Assembly (NCBI RefSeq): GCF_015687155.1
Contig: NZ_JADPQF010000001.1
Location: 496,001-560,000 of the forward strand
DNA length: 64,000 bases
Reading direction: 5' to 3'
Source: Aliikangiella sp. G2MR2-5
Lineage (GTDB): Bacteria > Pseudomonadota > Gammaproteobacteria > Enterobacterales > Kangiellaceae
Shown: positions 1-9,507 of the stretch, piece by piece
Numbering within the stretch: the stretch's first letter is position 1
Layout: each line of letters opens with the position of its first letter
The notes under the pieces: model-generated
What the model was told of the DNA's origin: nothing
Database searches by the model: none
What the model saw: only the letters and a program-made list of their open reading frames with translations
Position numbers and translations under genes: made by a program

Positions 1-2
1 TT

Positions 3-305
3 GGCCAAAAATTTGGATCTGAGAAGGTAACTTTAAATGTTAATCAAATACCGAATCACAATCATGCTTTCGTTGCTAGTTTGAATGATGCAGATTCCAG
101 TAATCCTGCCAGTGACGTTTTAGCATCGCAGTCTGATGGAGATAAGCCCTATGCGGGGGCTGCCTCTGATCCGGCTAACTTTCAACAACTCAACAGCCAG
201 ACTATCGGCTTGAGTGGTGGTGGGCTATCGCACACCAATATGATGCCTTCTTTGTGTGTGAACTTTATTATCTGCCTATTCGGGATTTTCCCGTCTCGAA
301 GCTAA
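3..305 (+). CDS. Tail-collar domain protein (MdpB-like), 3' part
   Basis: This frame is open from the window edge to the TAA at 303-305, so only the C-terminal ~100 residues are visible and the start lies upstream. The end of the protein (VNFIICLFGIFPSRS) closely matches the end of the next gene (VNFCIALQGLYPSRS). A shared N-H-N-H / P-H-D-H histidine motif precedes a variable Ser/Asn-rich stretch. These are features of the phage tail-collar / microcystin-dependent protein family. Such proteins occur in bacterial genomes as small tandem sets with no phage around them, and their role is poorly known. It is 10 bp from the next gene, so the two are probably tandem paralogues in one operon. Confidence 0.75.
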   Translation, partial: GQKFGSEKVTLNVNQIPNHNHAFVASLNDADSSNPASDVLASQSDGDKPYAGAASDPANFQQLNSQTIGLSGGGLSHTNMMPSLCVNFIICLFGIFPSRS

Positions 306-315
306 GGAGTCAAAA

Positions 316-855
316 ATGTCTGAACCATTTATCGCAGAAATTCGTATGTGGGCTTGCAACTTCGCTCCAAGAACCTGGGCTTTTTGTAATGGCCAACTGA
401 TGCCTATTTCTGAAAATACCGCTTTGTTTTCTCTTATCGGAAATATTTATGGAGGAGATGGTAGAACAACCATGGCCTTACCAAATTTGACAGATCGTGT
501 ACCTATGAATCCGGGAAATGGACCAGGATTAACACCCAGACGTCTCGGCGACAAAATAGGTATTAATGACGTTACACTGACTGAATCAGAACTACCGCCA
601 CATGACCATATCTTAAATGGTGTTGCCGAAAGTGGCAATTCTGCACAACCGAGTGAGTCTCACTTTATGGGGCAGGATGCTGACTCGGCAGCTGAAGTTA
701 TTGCATTCACTTCGGATCAAACATCAATTAATGCGCAGTTGTCTGAAAAGGCCATTGCCAATAGCGGTTCCAGTCAACCTCACGAAAATAGGCAACCGAC
801 TTTGGGAGTAAACTTTTGCATTGCGCTACAAGGCTTGTATCCATCTCGAAGCTAA
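316..855 (+). CDS. Tail-collar domain protein (MdpB-like)
   Basis: Complete 179-residue protein. Residues about 5-65 form the collar domain, including the FAPRTWAFCNGQ segment, a Phe-Ser-Leu-Ile-Gly-x-x-Tyr-Gly-Gly-Asp-Gly stretch and the LPNLTDR motif. A middle region with PPHDH and the family-typical C-terminal SRS follow. It starts at ATG 316 behind an AAGGAG at 304-309. No other tail, capsid or lysis gene is nearby, so this is more likely a chromosomal MdpB-type protein than part of a prophage. The family includes the microcystin-degradation-associated MdpB, whose function has not been firmly shown. The downstream sulfotransferase may be co-transcribed. Confidence 0.8.
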   Translation: MSEPFIAEIRMWACNFAPRTWAFCNGQLMPISENTALFSLIGNIYGGDGRTTMALPNLTDRVPMNPGNGPGLTPRRLGDKIGINDVTLTESELPPHDHILNGVAESGNSAQPSESHFMGQDADSAAEVIAFTSDQTSINAQLSEKAIANSGSSQPHENRQPTLGVNFCIALQGLYPSRS

Positions 856-920
856 CCTGAAAGCCGGGCTAGTCCCGGCATGTTTTAAATTGTTGGTTAA
901 ACAAATTCGTAAAGTGTTGT

Positions 921-1745
921 ATGAGTAGAAAGTATCATTTTATTTCCGGATTACCTCGTTCAGGTTCAACCCTGTTGTCCGGTCTTCTAAGACAAAATCC
1001 AAATTTTTTTGCTGCCATGTCCAGTCCGGTCGCTTCACTAATGAATGGTTGTCTGGAACAGATGGGAGCTGGCGGAGAGTTCTTTACCTTTTTCGACTCG
1101 GAAAAGCGCAAACGTATCTGTCGTTCACTATTTGAAGCCTACTATCAAGATAAAGCAGATAATACCGTTATTTTTGATACTAATCGGTTATGGAATGCTC
1201 GTCTACATCAACTCTCGGAACTGTTCTCGCAGTTTAAAGTTATTTGTTGCGTTAGAAATCCGGCCTGGATTATGGATAGCTTTGAGCGCATTTATCGGAA
1301 AAATCCGTTTGATTATAGCCGAATGTACAATTCGCAGGCTCGCCTGACTGTCTATTCGAGGTGTGAAACCTTGATTAACGCCTCCAGTGTTGTTGGTAGC
1401 GCCTGGACTGCGCTCAAGGAAGCCTACTATGGAGAGCATTCTGAGCGACTATTGTTGATCGATTATGACTTGTTGACGCAGCATCCCGAAAAAACGTTGC
1501 AGCTGCTGTATGAATTTATCGACCAATCTCCATTTGAGCATGATTTTGAAAATGTGGATTATCAGGAAGTAGAGTTTGATGAAAAGCTGGGCGCCAAAGG
1601 ATTGCATACTGTAAAGCGCAAAGTTGAATTTTCTCCGCGTCGAACTATTTTGCCTCCTGATTTGTTTGCTAAATATAACGATATGGCTTTTTGGAAAGAT
1701 AATACAGGGACTAACGCCAGCATTATTTCCCCTAAAGAGGATTAA
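921..1745 (+). CDS. Sulfotransferase family protein
   Basis: 274-residue cytosolic protein. Residues 11-20 (LPRSGSTLLS) are the P-loop-like 5'-phosphosulfate-binding loop of PAPS-dependent sulfotransferases. A VRNPAWIMDSF segment in the middle fits the 3'-phosphate-binding region with its Arg and Ser. Members transfer sulfate from PAPS to hydroxyl or amine groups on glycans, lipids or peptides; the acceptor here cannot be told. It follows the collar-protein genes by 65 bp, and such collar plus sulfotransferase neighbourhoods recur in bacteria, so a shared cell-surface role is possible. PAPS would be shared with the assimilatory pathway that includes CysH further along the window. Confidence 0.8.
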   Translation: MSRKYHFISGLPRSGSTLLSGLLRQNPNFFAAMSSPVASLMNGCLEQMGAGGEFFTFFDSEKRKRICRSLFEAYYQDKADNTVIFDTNRLWNARLHQLSELFSQFKVICCVRNPAWIMDSFERIYRKNPFDYSRMYNSQARLTVYSRCETLINASSVVGSAWTALKEAYYGEHSERLLLIDYDLLTQHPEKTLQLLYEFIDQSPFEHDFENVDYQEVEFDEKLGAKGLHTVKRKVEFSPRRTILPPDLFAKYNDMAFWKDNTGTNASIISPKED

Positions 1746-1895
1746 AGAGTTATTAGATAAATAAAAATAATTAAGCAAAGTCGTTCTAGAATTAATAAAG
1801 TCGGCAAGGAGTAGCCAGTTTTCTTTAGTTGATATTTGTTGACTAAAACAAAAGGCCATTGATAGAAGTTCGAACCATTAAAATCGGAACAGGAC

Positions 1896-4800
1896 ATGAA
1901 TAGAGAGTTAGTTCATCAAGTTGCAAGCAGGGTTCTTCCATTGGGTTTGGGGCTGGGGGTGGGGATGTCGCCATTAGCTTCCGCCACTTATTATGCTCGA
2001 GTATCATCGCCGTCAACTTACCGTAGTAGTAGAGGATTCGAAACCTTAAGTTTGACAGCAGCTTCGCCTTTAAGTTTAGGAAGGTCGATTGCACCACGCC
2101 CCGACTTATTTTCAGCACAACCAAAGACAGACGTTAACCCAAATACTAATGATGTCGAGTTAATTTCATTAAGCAAACCTCAAATTCTTGATAGCAAAGC
2201 CGACTTCATACTTGTTAACGATGTCGAGCTCAAATTACTACAGCCTGTTAAAGAACTGGTCATTATTGATGCCGCGGTGGAAGACAAGCACGTGTTTTAC
2301 AACATGAGTCGTCCAGGCATTGATGTGGTCGAAATAGAGTTTAAAAGTGACAGTTTAGATCAGTTATCCGAAGTGCTTTCAAGTTATCAAAGTCTGGATG
2401 CATTGCACTTAGTCTCTCATGCGAAAAATGGTGTGATTCAATTGGGCGAGCAGTCTATTACCGAAGTTAATTTAAAACAGCATGTTCGGGCCTTGGCTTC
2501 AATTGATGATGCGTTAAAAGATCACGGTGATCTATTGATTTATGGATGTGAGCTGGCTTCAGGTAGTTCTGGTGAAAAACTACTAGAACTAATAGCAAAC
2601 CAGGCCAATGTTGATGTTGCTGCATCCAATAACAAAACCGGTTCGAGTAAGCATAATGGCGATTGGGAGTTGGAAATTGTTAAAGGGAATATTGAGACAG
2701 ATAAACCGTTTAGCGACCTTGCGCTAAAAGATTTTACCTCCATTCTTCCCATTCCGGGAACCGTTGCATTTTCGGTGGCTTCCGATTCTGGAGCATACGA
2801 TGGAGCCAATACGATTAATGCTTCCTACACGAATGGCGGTTACACCATTATCGCTGATGGCGCTGATGTGAGTACGCAGATTCTTTCAGCGGTCGGTCGA
2901 ATATATTCGGGTGCTTTTGGTAATCTTGAATCTCAGTTAACGTTATCTTTTTCTGGAAATGAAACGTTTAATGCATCTTCGTTGTACCTTTATAACTCCT
3001 ACGGAGCTGCTTTGTCTTTCACGGTAACTTCGGATGTTGGAGGTGATTCCGTTACGACATCATCGTTAGCATCTGCGAGTGGTACGACTGTCGATCTAAC
3101 CGGTTTCGATGGCATTACGAAACTTTATATTACACCGAGTTCATCTGCTTATTGGGACACTGACAACTTGGTAATGGACTTCAACATTAACTCGGATCCC
3201 ACCATCAGTATCGACGTTTCTACGCTCGCATTTACCGAAGGTGACGGTGTCACTCAGGTTGATAGTGCAGCGACTTTAAATGATGCTGACGGCGATGCAG
3301 ATTGGAATGGGGGAACCTTAGTTGCACAAATTACTGCAAACAACGAAGCGGCAGATCAGTTATCCATTCCAGACAATGTGGTTGGCACCATTAATACTTC
3401 GGGCACCAATTTGTTAAATGGTGGTACCACCATTGGCACCTTGAGTGCCAGTGAAGGAACTGTCACCAGTGGTACCGCTCTCACTATTACTTTTAATGGC
3501 AATGCAACCAATGCGTTAGTACAACAAACTTTACGCGCCATTCATTACAACAATAGCTCCAGTACACCGGGCACATCTAACCGGACGGTAACCTTTATCG
3601 CGACTGATACCAATGCAGGTAGTTCAAATGATTCACGAACGATTTCAGTTACGGACACTCCTGACAGCGATGGCTCTCTAACGGCCAGTGGGACGGTGAC
3701 TGAACCGGTTAATCTGGACACTACCGTCGATACGGTTGGAGAAGCGGTGGATGTGTTTGACTTTACCCTATCCGATGGCGGCTCAACCGATGGACTTGCC
3801 ATGACCGTTTCACAAGTTGTTGTCAACGTGAGTGGTACAACAACGGACACGCATCGTAATAATATTACCTGGCGTTTAAACGGTAATGATGTGGCAAATG
3901 TAACCGGTGTTTACAGTGCGGGAGGAGACACGATAACTTTTAGTGGTTTAAGTATTTCTATTGCCGATGGCGCAAGTGAAACTTATACGGTTAATGCTTA
4001 TTTCAATGACAATACCGGTGTCACCGAAGATGATACGTTTATTTTAAGTGTCGACGGTGATACCGATTTAACTGTTGGCGGGGCTGGAACACAAATGAGC
4101 TCGACCACGGCCGTTACGAATGGAAGTGGCGGTACACTTGATGTTACGGCTACTGTGTTGGCCTTTACTACACAGCCGGCCGGTTCAATTTCAGGCAGTG
4201 CCTTATCGACGCAACCTGTTGTCGCGGCGCAAGATGCGTTTGGTAACACTGACGTTAATTTTTCTGAAACCGTTACCGTTACTGAGGCCAGTGCTGGAAG
4301 TTTAACGAATAACACTGCAACAGCAACCGGCGGTATTGCAACCTTCAGTGGACTAACTTATTCCGCAACTGCGGATCAGCAAAGTTTTATTCTGACCGCA
4401 AACGATCAGGATGGCGTCGGAAGTAATTTGCCGACTACCGACGCTAATTCGGTGACCTCGGATGTTGTTGCCACTTTGTTAGTGTTCGATACTCAGCCGG
4501 TCCCCCTGTCTGTTGACAGTGGTGTTGCGACCAGTTTTACAACAGTTCCAGTGGTCTCTGCGAGAAATGCCATGGGTGTAGTTGATATCGGTTACAGCAC
4601 CGATATTACATTAGCTGAAGTGAATGGGGCTGGCTCGGCTACTTTAACCGCTACAGGAGATACCGATGGTAGCGGAGCAACGGTGTCCATAACGCCCAGT
4701 TCCGGCGTATCGACCTTTACTGCATTGCAAATAACCTATACCGCCAGTGGAGGCGCTGATGAAAACTTCAATTTGCAAGCCAGTTCAGGTGGCTTGTCGA

Positions 4801-7800
4801 CAGTAAACAGCAGCCAGTTAACTGGTATTTCTTCTGATGCGGATGCTGACGTTATTGCAGGCTCCGGTGTTAGCGAACCGGTGGCGATTGATACCACCGT
4901 AGATACAGTCGGCGAATCACTTGATATTTTCGATTTTACTATCAGTGATGGAGGTACATCTGATGGTAAGGCAACTAGCATTTCGGAAGTTAGAATAAAC
5001 ACTTCCGGAACAGTTGATCCGAGTAAATTAACCTATCGATTAAATGGTCCGGATGCCTCGAATGTTTCCGGAAATTATAGTGGAGGAGTGATTACTTTCA
5101 GCGGGTTAACCTTGTCAATTGCTGACGGAGGTAGTGAAACTTACACGATTAATGCTTACTACAATGATAATACCGGGCTTAGCGAAAATCAGACTCTGAT
5201 ACTTAGTGTTGACGGTGACACCGATTTAACAGTGAATAGCGGAAGTACCAGAATGGGAAGCACTGCCGCAGTTAATAACAGTACTGGATCTACGGTGGGA
5301 GTTACCGCTTCGGCACTGGCATTTACCACTCAGCCGGCCGGTTCAGTATCAGGAAGCGCTTTGTCAACACAACCGGTTGTGACCGCACGCGACGCTTTTG
5401 GCAATACCGACGTAGACTTTGCAGAAACTATAACTCTGACCGAGTCGAGTGCTGGCTCTTTAACCAGTAATACTGCCGTCGCGTCTTCAGGGGTAGCGAG
5501 TTTTAGTGGGTTGACTTATACCGCGACCGCGGATCAACAGAGCTTTACTCTGACCGCCAATGATCAAAATGGTGTCGGCTCGGATTTACCTACGGTTGAT
5601 GCAAACTCAGTCATTTCGGATGTTGTTGCAACGCAACTAGTGTTTGCTACTCAGCCGGCTCCACTTACCGTAAGTTCCGGGGTTGCTACCAACTTTACCA
5701 CTGTACCGGTTGTATCCGCGCAAGACGGAAATGGTGTCGTTGATACTGGCTACTCAACCGCTATTACTTTGGCCGAAGTCAACGGTGCCGGCTCGGCGAC
5801 AATGAGTGGTACCGGGGATACAGATGGTAGTGCATCGACGGTTTCCATTATACCTGGTTCAGGAGTGTCTACTTATACCGGGTTGCAAATTACTTATACC
5901 GCGAGCGGCGGTTCCAATGAAAACTTTAATTTGCAAGCTAGCTCCGGAGGCTTAAGTACTGTAAACAGCTCTCAATTGACAGCAGTTGTCAATAGCGCTC
6001 CGGTCATAACCAGTAGTGCAGTGACCGCAGTAGATGAAGATGCTGCTTACACTTACACGCTAACTGCAACAGACGCTGATAGCGACCCCTTAACTTACAG
6101 TGCTCCGGTACTGCCAGCCTGGCTGAATTTTAACACTGGTAGCGGACTATTATCTGGTACTCCGACTAATGACGAAGTCGGCAATCATAACGTAACTTTA
6201 CGAGTTAATGATGGTACGGTGAATGTTGATCAAAGCTTCACTATCACGGTGAGTAATACCAATGATGCTCCAACCATTACTAGCTCTGCTATAACTGGCG
6301 TGAACGAAGACTCTGCATACACTTATACCTTTACTGCAACCGACGTTGATGTTGGAGATTCGCTCACATACAGCGCGCTGACATTGCCCTCATGGTTGAA
6401 CTTCAATAGTTCAACCGGCGTGTTGATGGGGACGCCTACGAACAATGAAGTAGGCGATCACAATGTGTCCCTACGCGTGAATGATGGCACAGTAAACGTT
6501 GATCAAAACTTCACTATCACAGTGAGTAATACAAATGATGCGCCGATTATTACCAGCTCAGCTGTAACCAGTGCGATCGAAGACTCATCTTATAGCTATA
6601 CCTTGACGGCAACTGATGAGGATTTAGGAGATACTCTAACCCTCAGTTCACCAGTTCTTCCTACCTGGCTAAACTTTAATGCTGCAACTGGAGTGCTTTC
6701 AGGTACGCCTTTGGATGCTCACGTGGGAGGACACAATGTAACTTTGCGGGTCAATGATGGTTCAGTGGATGTGGATCAAAGCTTTGTCATTACAGTAACA
6801 GGCGTCAATGATGCTCCTACCGGAGAGCCTGTAATCAATGGATCAGCTATAAGGGGACAAAACCTGAGTGTCGATACTTCGACGATTAATGATGAAGATG
6901 GGTTGGGAGCATTCAGCTACCAGTGGCAGAGGTCTGGTCTCAATATTTTGGGAGCAACCACTAATAGTTACACGCTTGTAGAAGACGATATAGGTCAATC
7001 AGTTCGAATCATTGTGAGTTATCTTGATGGCGGTGGAACGAACGAGTCATTAACGAGTGCTTCTACTGCTGTCGTATCCGACATAGATTCCGACGGTGAT
7101 GGTATCGGCGATCTTGAAGAGGGAACCGGTGACGCTGATGGCGATGGCATTCCAAATTATCTTGACGATGACAGTGATGGAGATGGAATCCTTGATAAAG
7201 ATGAAGGCAATGGAGACTCAGACGGAGATGCAATTCCCGATTATTTAGACTCCAGTTCGGATGAAGATGGTGATGGTATTCCTGATATTTATGACGGTGA
7301 TGCTAATACCGATACTGATGGTGATGGCACGGCAGATGTATTTGATACCGACAGTGATAATGATGGCATTCCAGACTTTAATGAATCAAATGCTAGTGGG
7401 GTCGATACCGATGGCGATACCATAGATGATGCCTTTGATGTTGATCAAACTGGCGGTATTGATGCAAATGCTGACGGAATTGACGATGGTGGATTGGTTG
7501 ACACCGACATGGACGGTGTTGCTGATGCATTTGACCGAGATAGCGATAATGATTTTGTCCCGGATGCCCTTGAAAATAGTGTCGGGTTAACTTTGTCCGC
7601 TATTCAACCAAATCCTGCGATTACATCTGATTTTGATGGCGACGGCGTGATGGATTATCGCGATAAAGATTCCGATGAGGATGGAATCAGTGACCAGGCT
7701 GAATCTCGAATGTCATTCGCTGATAGCGATAATGACCAGATCATTGATGCGTTTGACGTTGATAATACTGGTGGCCAGGACGTGAATCTAGATGGCGTAG

Positions 7801-9437
7801 ATGATAGTGCTTTTCTGCAAAACTCTGATTCCGATCTGTCTCCCGATATGTTTGATCTGGACAGCGATAACGATGGCATAACGGATGTATCTGAAGCTGG
7901 ATTTACTGATAGCGATCTAAACGCAATCCTGGATGAGGGAATACAGTACACTGACTCGCCGACTGCCTCAGATGCGGATTCTTTGCCGGATTATATCGAT
8001 CTGGACAGTAATGATGACGGTATTTTCGACATAGCATCTGGTGGAGCAAATTCTCTGGATGAAAATAATGATGGTGAGATCGACGATGTAAGTGACACTG
8101 ACTATGACGGTTTGGTCGATATAATAGACGAAGAGCCTCAGCAATTTGGTACCGCACCAGATCGTGATCACGATGGTATTCCAGCATCAATCGACCTGGA
8201 TGATGATGGTGATGGAATTGCAGATCTGGTTGAAGGTTCTTTGGATACCGATCAGGACGGACTGATTGACTCCAATGATGTAGACAGTGATGGAGACGGG
8301 TTGCCCGATAGATTTGAAGCCGATCGTCCGGCTCCTTTAAATCAGGATGTCGACAAAGATGGAATTGATGATCGATACGATGTGGACTTTGCCGGCGGAA
8401 ACGATGCCAATGGAGATGGCGTTAGTGATCTCTTCGTGCATGCTGATACAGACAGTGATGGTCAATATGATTTTCAGGATACTGATAGTGATAATGATGG
8501 AATCAGTGATACGGTGGAACAGGTTTTAGTAGAACTATTGGGAGCGGATAGCGATAGTGACGGTCTGGATGATGCTGTGGATGTTGATTTCACAGGTGGC
8601 ATCGATGCAAATGGAGATGGTATGGATGATTCACTGCTCAATACTGATGATCTCGACAATGATGGCATATTAGCTTTTCGGGATGCAGACACCGATGGTG
8701 ATGGCATACTGGATGCTGATGAAGATGGCGATTTTAATCAGGATGGTATTAATGATCGGTTGCAGGCAGAAAATAATGTTACCGCGACATCAGGTAGTGG
8801 CAGTATGGGAGGAGTATTGCTGATTGCGCTAGCTTTATTGTTATTATTTAAACGCGCCAAAAATACCAAAGTACTTTTACTTGCCTGTCTTTTAATGCCT
8901 GTCTCCTTTAAATCTCAGGCTTCTGATAATAACTGGTGTTGGCAAGATAGCAGTTCTGTGACCAACTGTCTGGATTTTGGGATGGGAGCAGGCTTGTCAG
9001 AATTCGAACCTTCGACGGAGGGAACCAGCTGGCTTATAGAAGATGATAGTTCTTCAGGACAGAAGCTTTATTTAGGCATCGACCTAAAGCAACAATTCTT
9101 TGCCGAACTGGCATATGCCGAACTTGGAAAGGCGAAATTTGAGAATTTAAATCCGCTTCTGCAGCCACAAGGATATATTAAATACTCCATGACTTCATTG
9201 TCACTAGGCTACCGATATCAAGAAAGTGAGTTGTTGGCTTTTCAGATCAAAGGCGGCTGGGCTGGTATGAATACTCGTTCGGATTTTACTTTTGACGAAA
9301 ACGATAATTTATTTGCCTGGGGAGTTGGTAGTCGCTGGACTTTCAGCGGAACTTCGCGGTCTATCGGTCTTGAATATGAGCGTTTTGGGGACGATATTTC
9401 TCTTTTGTCGATGAGTCTGATTTTTCACTTTAAATAA
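1896..9437 (+). CDS. Giant DUF4347 / type-3-repeat surface protein with C-terminal barrel
   Basis: 2513 residues. An N-terminal hydrophobic segment (about 13-30, ending ASA) looks like a signal peptide. DUF4347 spans about 115-280, with H175 in HLVSH and C218 in YGCELA. About 290-600 holds cadherin-like beta domains, and 602-1365 two copies of a ~391-residue unit. From 1366 to 1640 come three ~90-residue putative-Ig (He_PIG) repeats, each ending in a VNDG and NDAP pattern, then one more Ig-like unit. Residues 1730-2290 are dense DxDxDG calcium-binding (thrombospondin type 3-like) repeats. At 2300-2322 a Gly/Ser linker, a hydrophobic helix and a KRAK cluster resemble a GlyGly-CTERM sorting signal. 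The chain then continues: a second signal-like stretch (2325-2342, ending SQA) and a 171-residue domain with alternating aromatic strands ending in FHFK, typical of an outer-membrane barrel. It is likely an exported adhesin or surface protein. The barrel after a sorting signal is odd. Confidence 0.85.
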   Translation: MNRELVHQVASRVLPLGLGLGVGMSPLASATYYARVSSPSTYRSSRGFETLSLTAASPLSLGRSIAPRPDLFSAQPKTDVNPNTNDVELISLSKPQILDSKADFILVNDVELKLLQPVKELVIIDAAVEDKHVFYNMSRPGIDVVEIEFKSDSLDQLSEVLSSYQSLDALHLVSHAKNGVIQLGEQSITEVNLKQHVRALASIDDALKDHGDLLIYGCELASGSSGEKLLELIANQANVDVAASNNKTGSSKHNGDWELEIVKGNIETDKPFSDLALKDFTSILPIPGTVAFSVASDSGAYDGANTINASYTNGGYTIIADGADVSTQILSAVGRIYSGAFGNLESQLTLSFSGNETFNASSLYLYNSYGAALSFTVTSDVGGDSVTTSSLASASGTTVDLTGFDGITKLYITPSSSAYWDTDNLVMDFNINSDPTISIDVSTLAFTEGDGVTQVDSAATLNDADGDADWNGGTLVAQITANNEAADQLSIPDNVVGTINTSGTNLLNGGTTIGTLSASEGTVTSGTALTITFNGNATNALVQQTLRAIHYNNSSSTPGTSNRTVTFIATDTNAGSSNDSRTISVTDTPDSDGSLTASGTVTEPVNLDTTVDTVGEAVDVFDFTLSDGGSTDGLAMTVSQVVVNVSGTTTDTHRNNITWRLNGNDVANVTGVYSAGGDTITFSGLSISIADGASETYTVNAYFNDNTGVTEDDTFILSVDGDTDLTVGGAGTQMSSTTAVTNGSGGTLDVTATVLAFTTQPAGSISGSALSTQPVVAAQDAFGNTDVNFSETVTVTEASAGSLTNNTATATGGIATFSGLTYSATADQQSFILTANDQDGVGSNLPTTDANSVTSDVVATLLVFDTQPVPLSVDSGVATSFTTVPVVSARNAMGVVDIGYSTDITLAEVNGAGSATLTATGDTDGSGATVSITPSSGVSTFTALQITYTASGGADENFNLQASSGGLSTVNSSQLTGISSDADADVIAGSGVSEPVAIDTTVDTVGESLDIFDFTISDGGTSDGKATSISEVRINTSGTVDPSKLTYRLNGPDASNVSGNYSGGVITFSGLTLSIADGGSETYTINAYYNDNTGLSENQTLILSVDGDTDLTVNSGSTRMGSTAAVNNSTGSTVGVTASALAFTTQPAGSVSGSALSTQPVVTARDAFGNTDVDFAETITLTESSAGSLTSNTAVASSGVASFSGLTYTATADQQSFTLTANDQNGVGSDLPTVDANSVISDVVATQLVFATQPAPLTVSSGVATNFTTVPVVSAQDGNGVVDTGYSTAITLAEVNGAGSATMSGTGDTDGSASTVSIIPGSGVSTYTGLQITYTASGGSNENFNLQASSGGLSTVNSSQLTAVVNSAPVITSSAVTAVDEDAAYTYTLTATDADSDPLTYSAPVLPAWLNFNTGSGLLSGTPTNDEVGNHNVTLRVNDGTVNVDQSFTITVSNTNDAPTITSSAITGVNEDSAYTYTFTATDVDVGDSLTYSALTLPSWLNFNSSTGVLMGTPTNNEVGDHNVSLRVNDGTVNVDQNFTITVSNTNDAPIITSSAVTSAIEDSSYSYTLTATDEDLGDTLTLSSPVLPTWLNFNAATGVLSGTPLDAHVGGHNVTLRVNDGSVDVDQSFVITVTGVNDAPTGEPVINGSAIRGQNLSVDTSTINDEDGLGAFSYQWQRSGLNILGATTNSYTLVEDDIGQSVRIIVSYLDGGGTNESLTSASTAVVSDIDSDGDGIGDLEEGTGDADGDGIPNYLDDDSDGDGILDKDEGNGDSDGDAIPDYLDSSSDEDGDGIPDIYDGDANTDTDGDGTADVFDTDSDNDGIPDFNESNASGVDTDGDTIDDAFDVDQTGGIDANADGIDDGGLVDTDMDGVADAFDRDSDNDFVPDALENSVGLTLSAIQPNPAITSDFDGDGVMDYRDKDSDEDGISDQAESRMSFADSDNDQIIDAFDVDNTGGQDVNLDGVDDSAFLQNSDSDLSPDMFDLDSDNDGITDVSEAGFTDSDLNAILDEGIQYTDSPTASDADSLPDYIDLDSNDDGIFDIASGGANSLDENNDGEIDDVSDTDYDGLVDIIDEEPQQFGTAPDRDHDGIPASIDLDDDGDGIADLVEGSLDTDQDGLIDSNDVDSDGDGLPDRFEADRPAPLNQDVDKDGIDDRYDVDFAGGNDANGDGVSDLFVHADTDSDGQYDFQDTDSDNDGISDTVEQVLVELLGADSDSDGLDDAVDVDFTGGIDANGDGMDDSLLNTDDLDNDGILAFRDADTDGDGILDADEDGDFNQDGINDRLQAENNVTATSGSGSMGGVLLIALALLLLFKRAKNTKVLLLACLLMPVSFKSQASDNNWCWQDSSSVTNCLDFGMGAGLSEFEPSTEGTSWLIEDDSSSGQKLYLGIDLKQQFFAELAYAELGKAKFENLNPLLQPQGYIKYSMTSLSLGYRYQESELLAFQIKGGWAGMNTRSDFTFDENDNLFAWGVGSRWTFSGTSRSIGLEYERFGDDISLLSMSLIFHFK
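3699..5987 (+). repeat. Intragenic tandem duplication, ~391-codon unit
   Basis: Two in-frame copies lie inside the giant surface-protein gene. The first begins at 3699 (TEPVNLDTTVDT) and the second at 4872 (SEPVAIDTTVDT), a spacing of 1173 bp. Both contain the same order of blocks: a DTTVDTVGE start, a TQPAGS-SGSALSTQPVV block, a QQSF-LTANDQ block, and an LQASSGGLSTVNSSQLT end. The copies have diverged in sequence, so the duplication is old or was kept as protein repeats. Confidence 0.85.
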
Positions 9438-9454
9438 GTCTGCTTTTCCAAATC

Positions 9455-9484
9455 AAAAAAGCCCCTGTAGCAGGGGCTTTTTTA
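9455..9484. terminator. Bidirectional rho-independent terminator
   Basis: A hairpin with GCCCCTG / CAGGGGC arms and a three-base loop at 9461-9477 is flanked by an A run on the left and a T run on the right. It can stop transcription from both the giant surface-protein gene and the convergent alanine dehydrogenase gene. Confidence 0.9.
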
Positions 9485-9507
9485 TATCCGGGTAACTGAC
9501 TTACCAA

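Noticed and set aside
3-855. Prophage tail module
   Set aside because: Only collar-domain proteins are present; no capsid, tail tube, terminase or lysis genes follow, and such MdpB-like proteins occur outside phages.
7903-8190. Minus-strand frames opposite the type 3 repeats
   Set aside because: They are produced by the biased GAT/GGT codon repeats on the coding strand.
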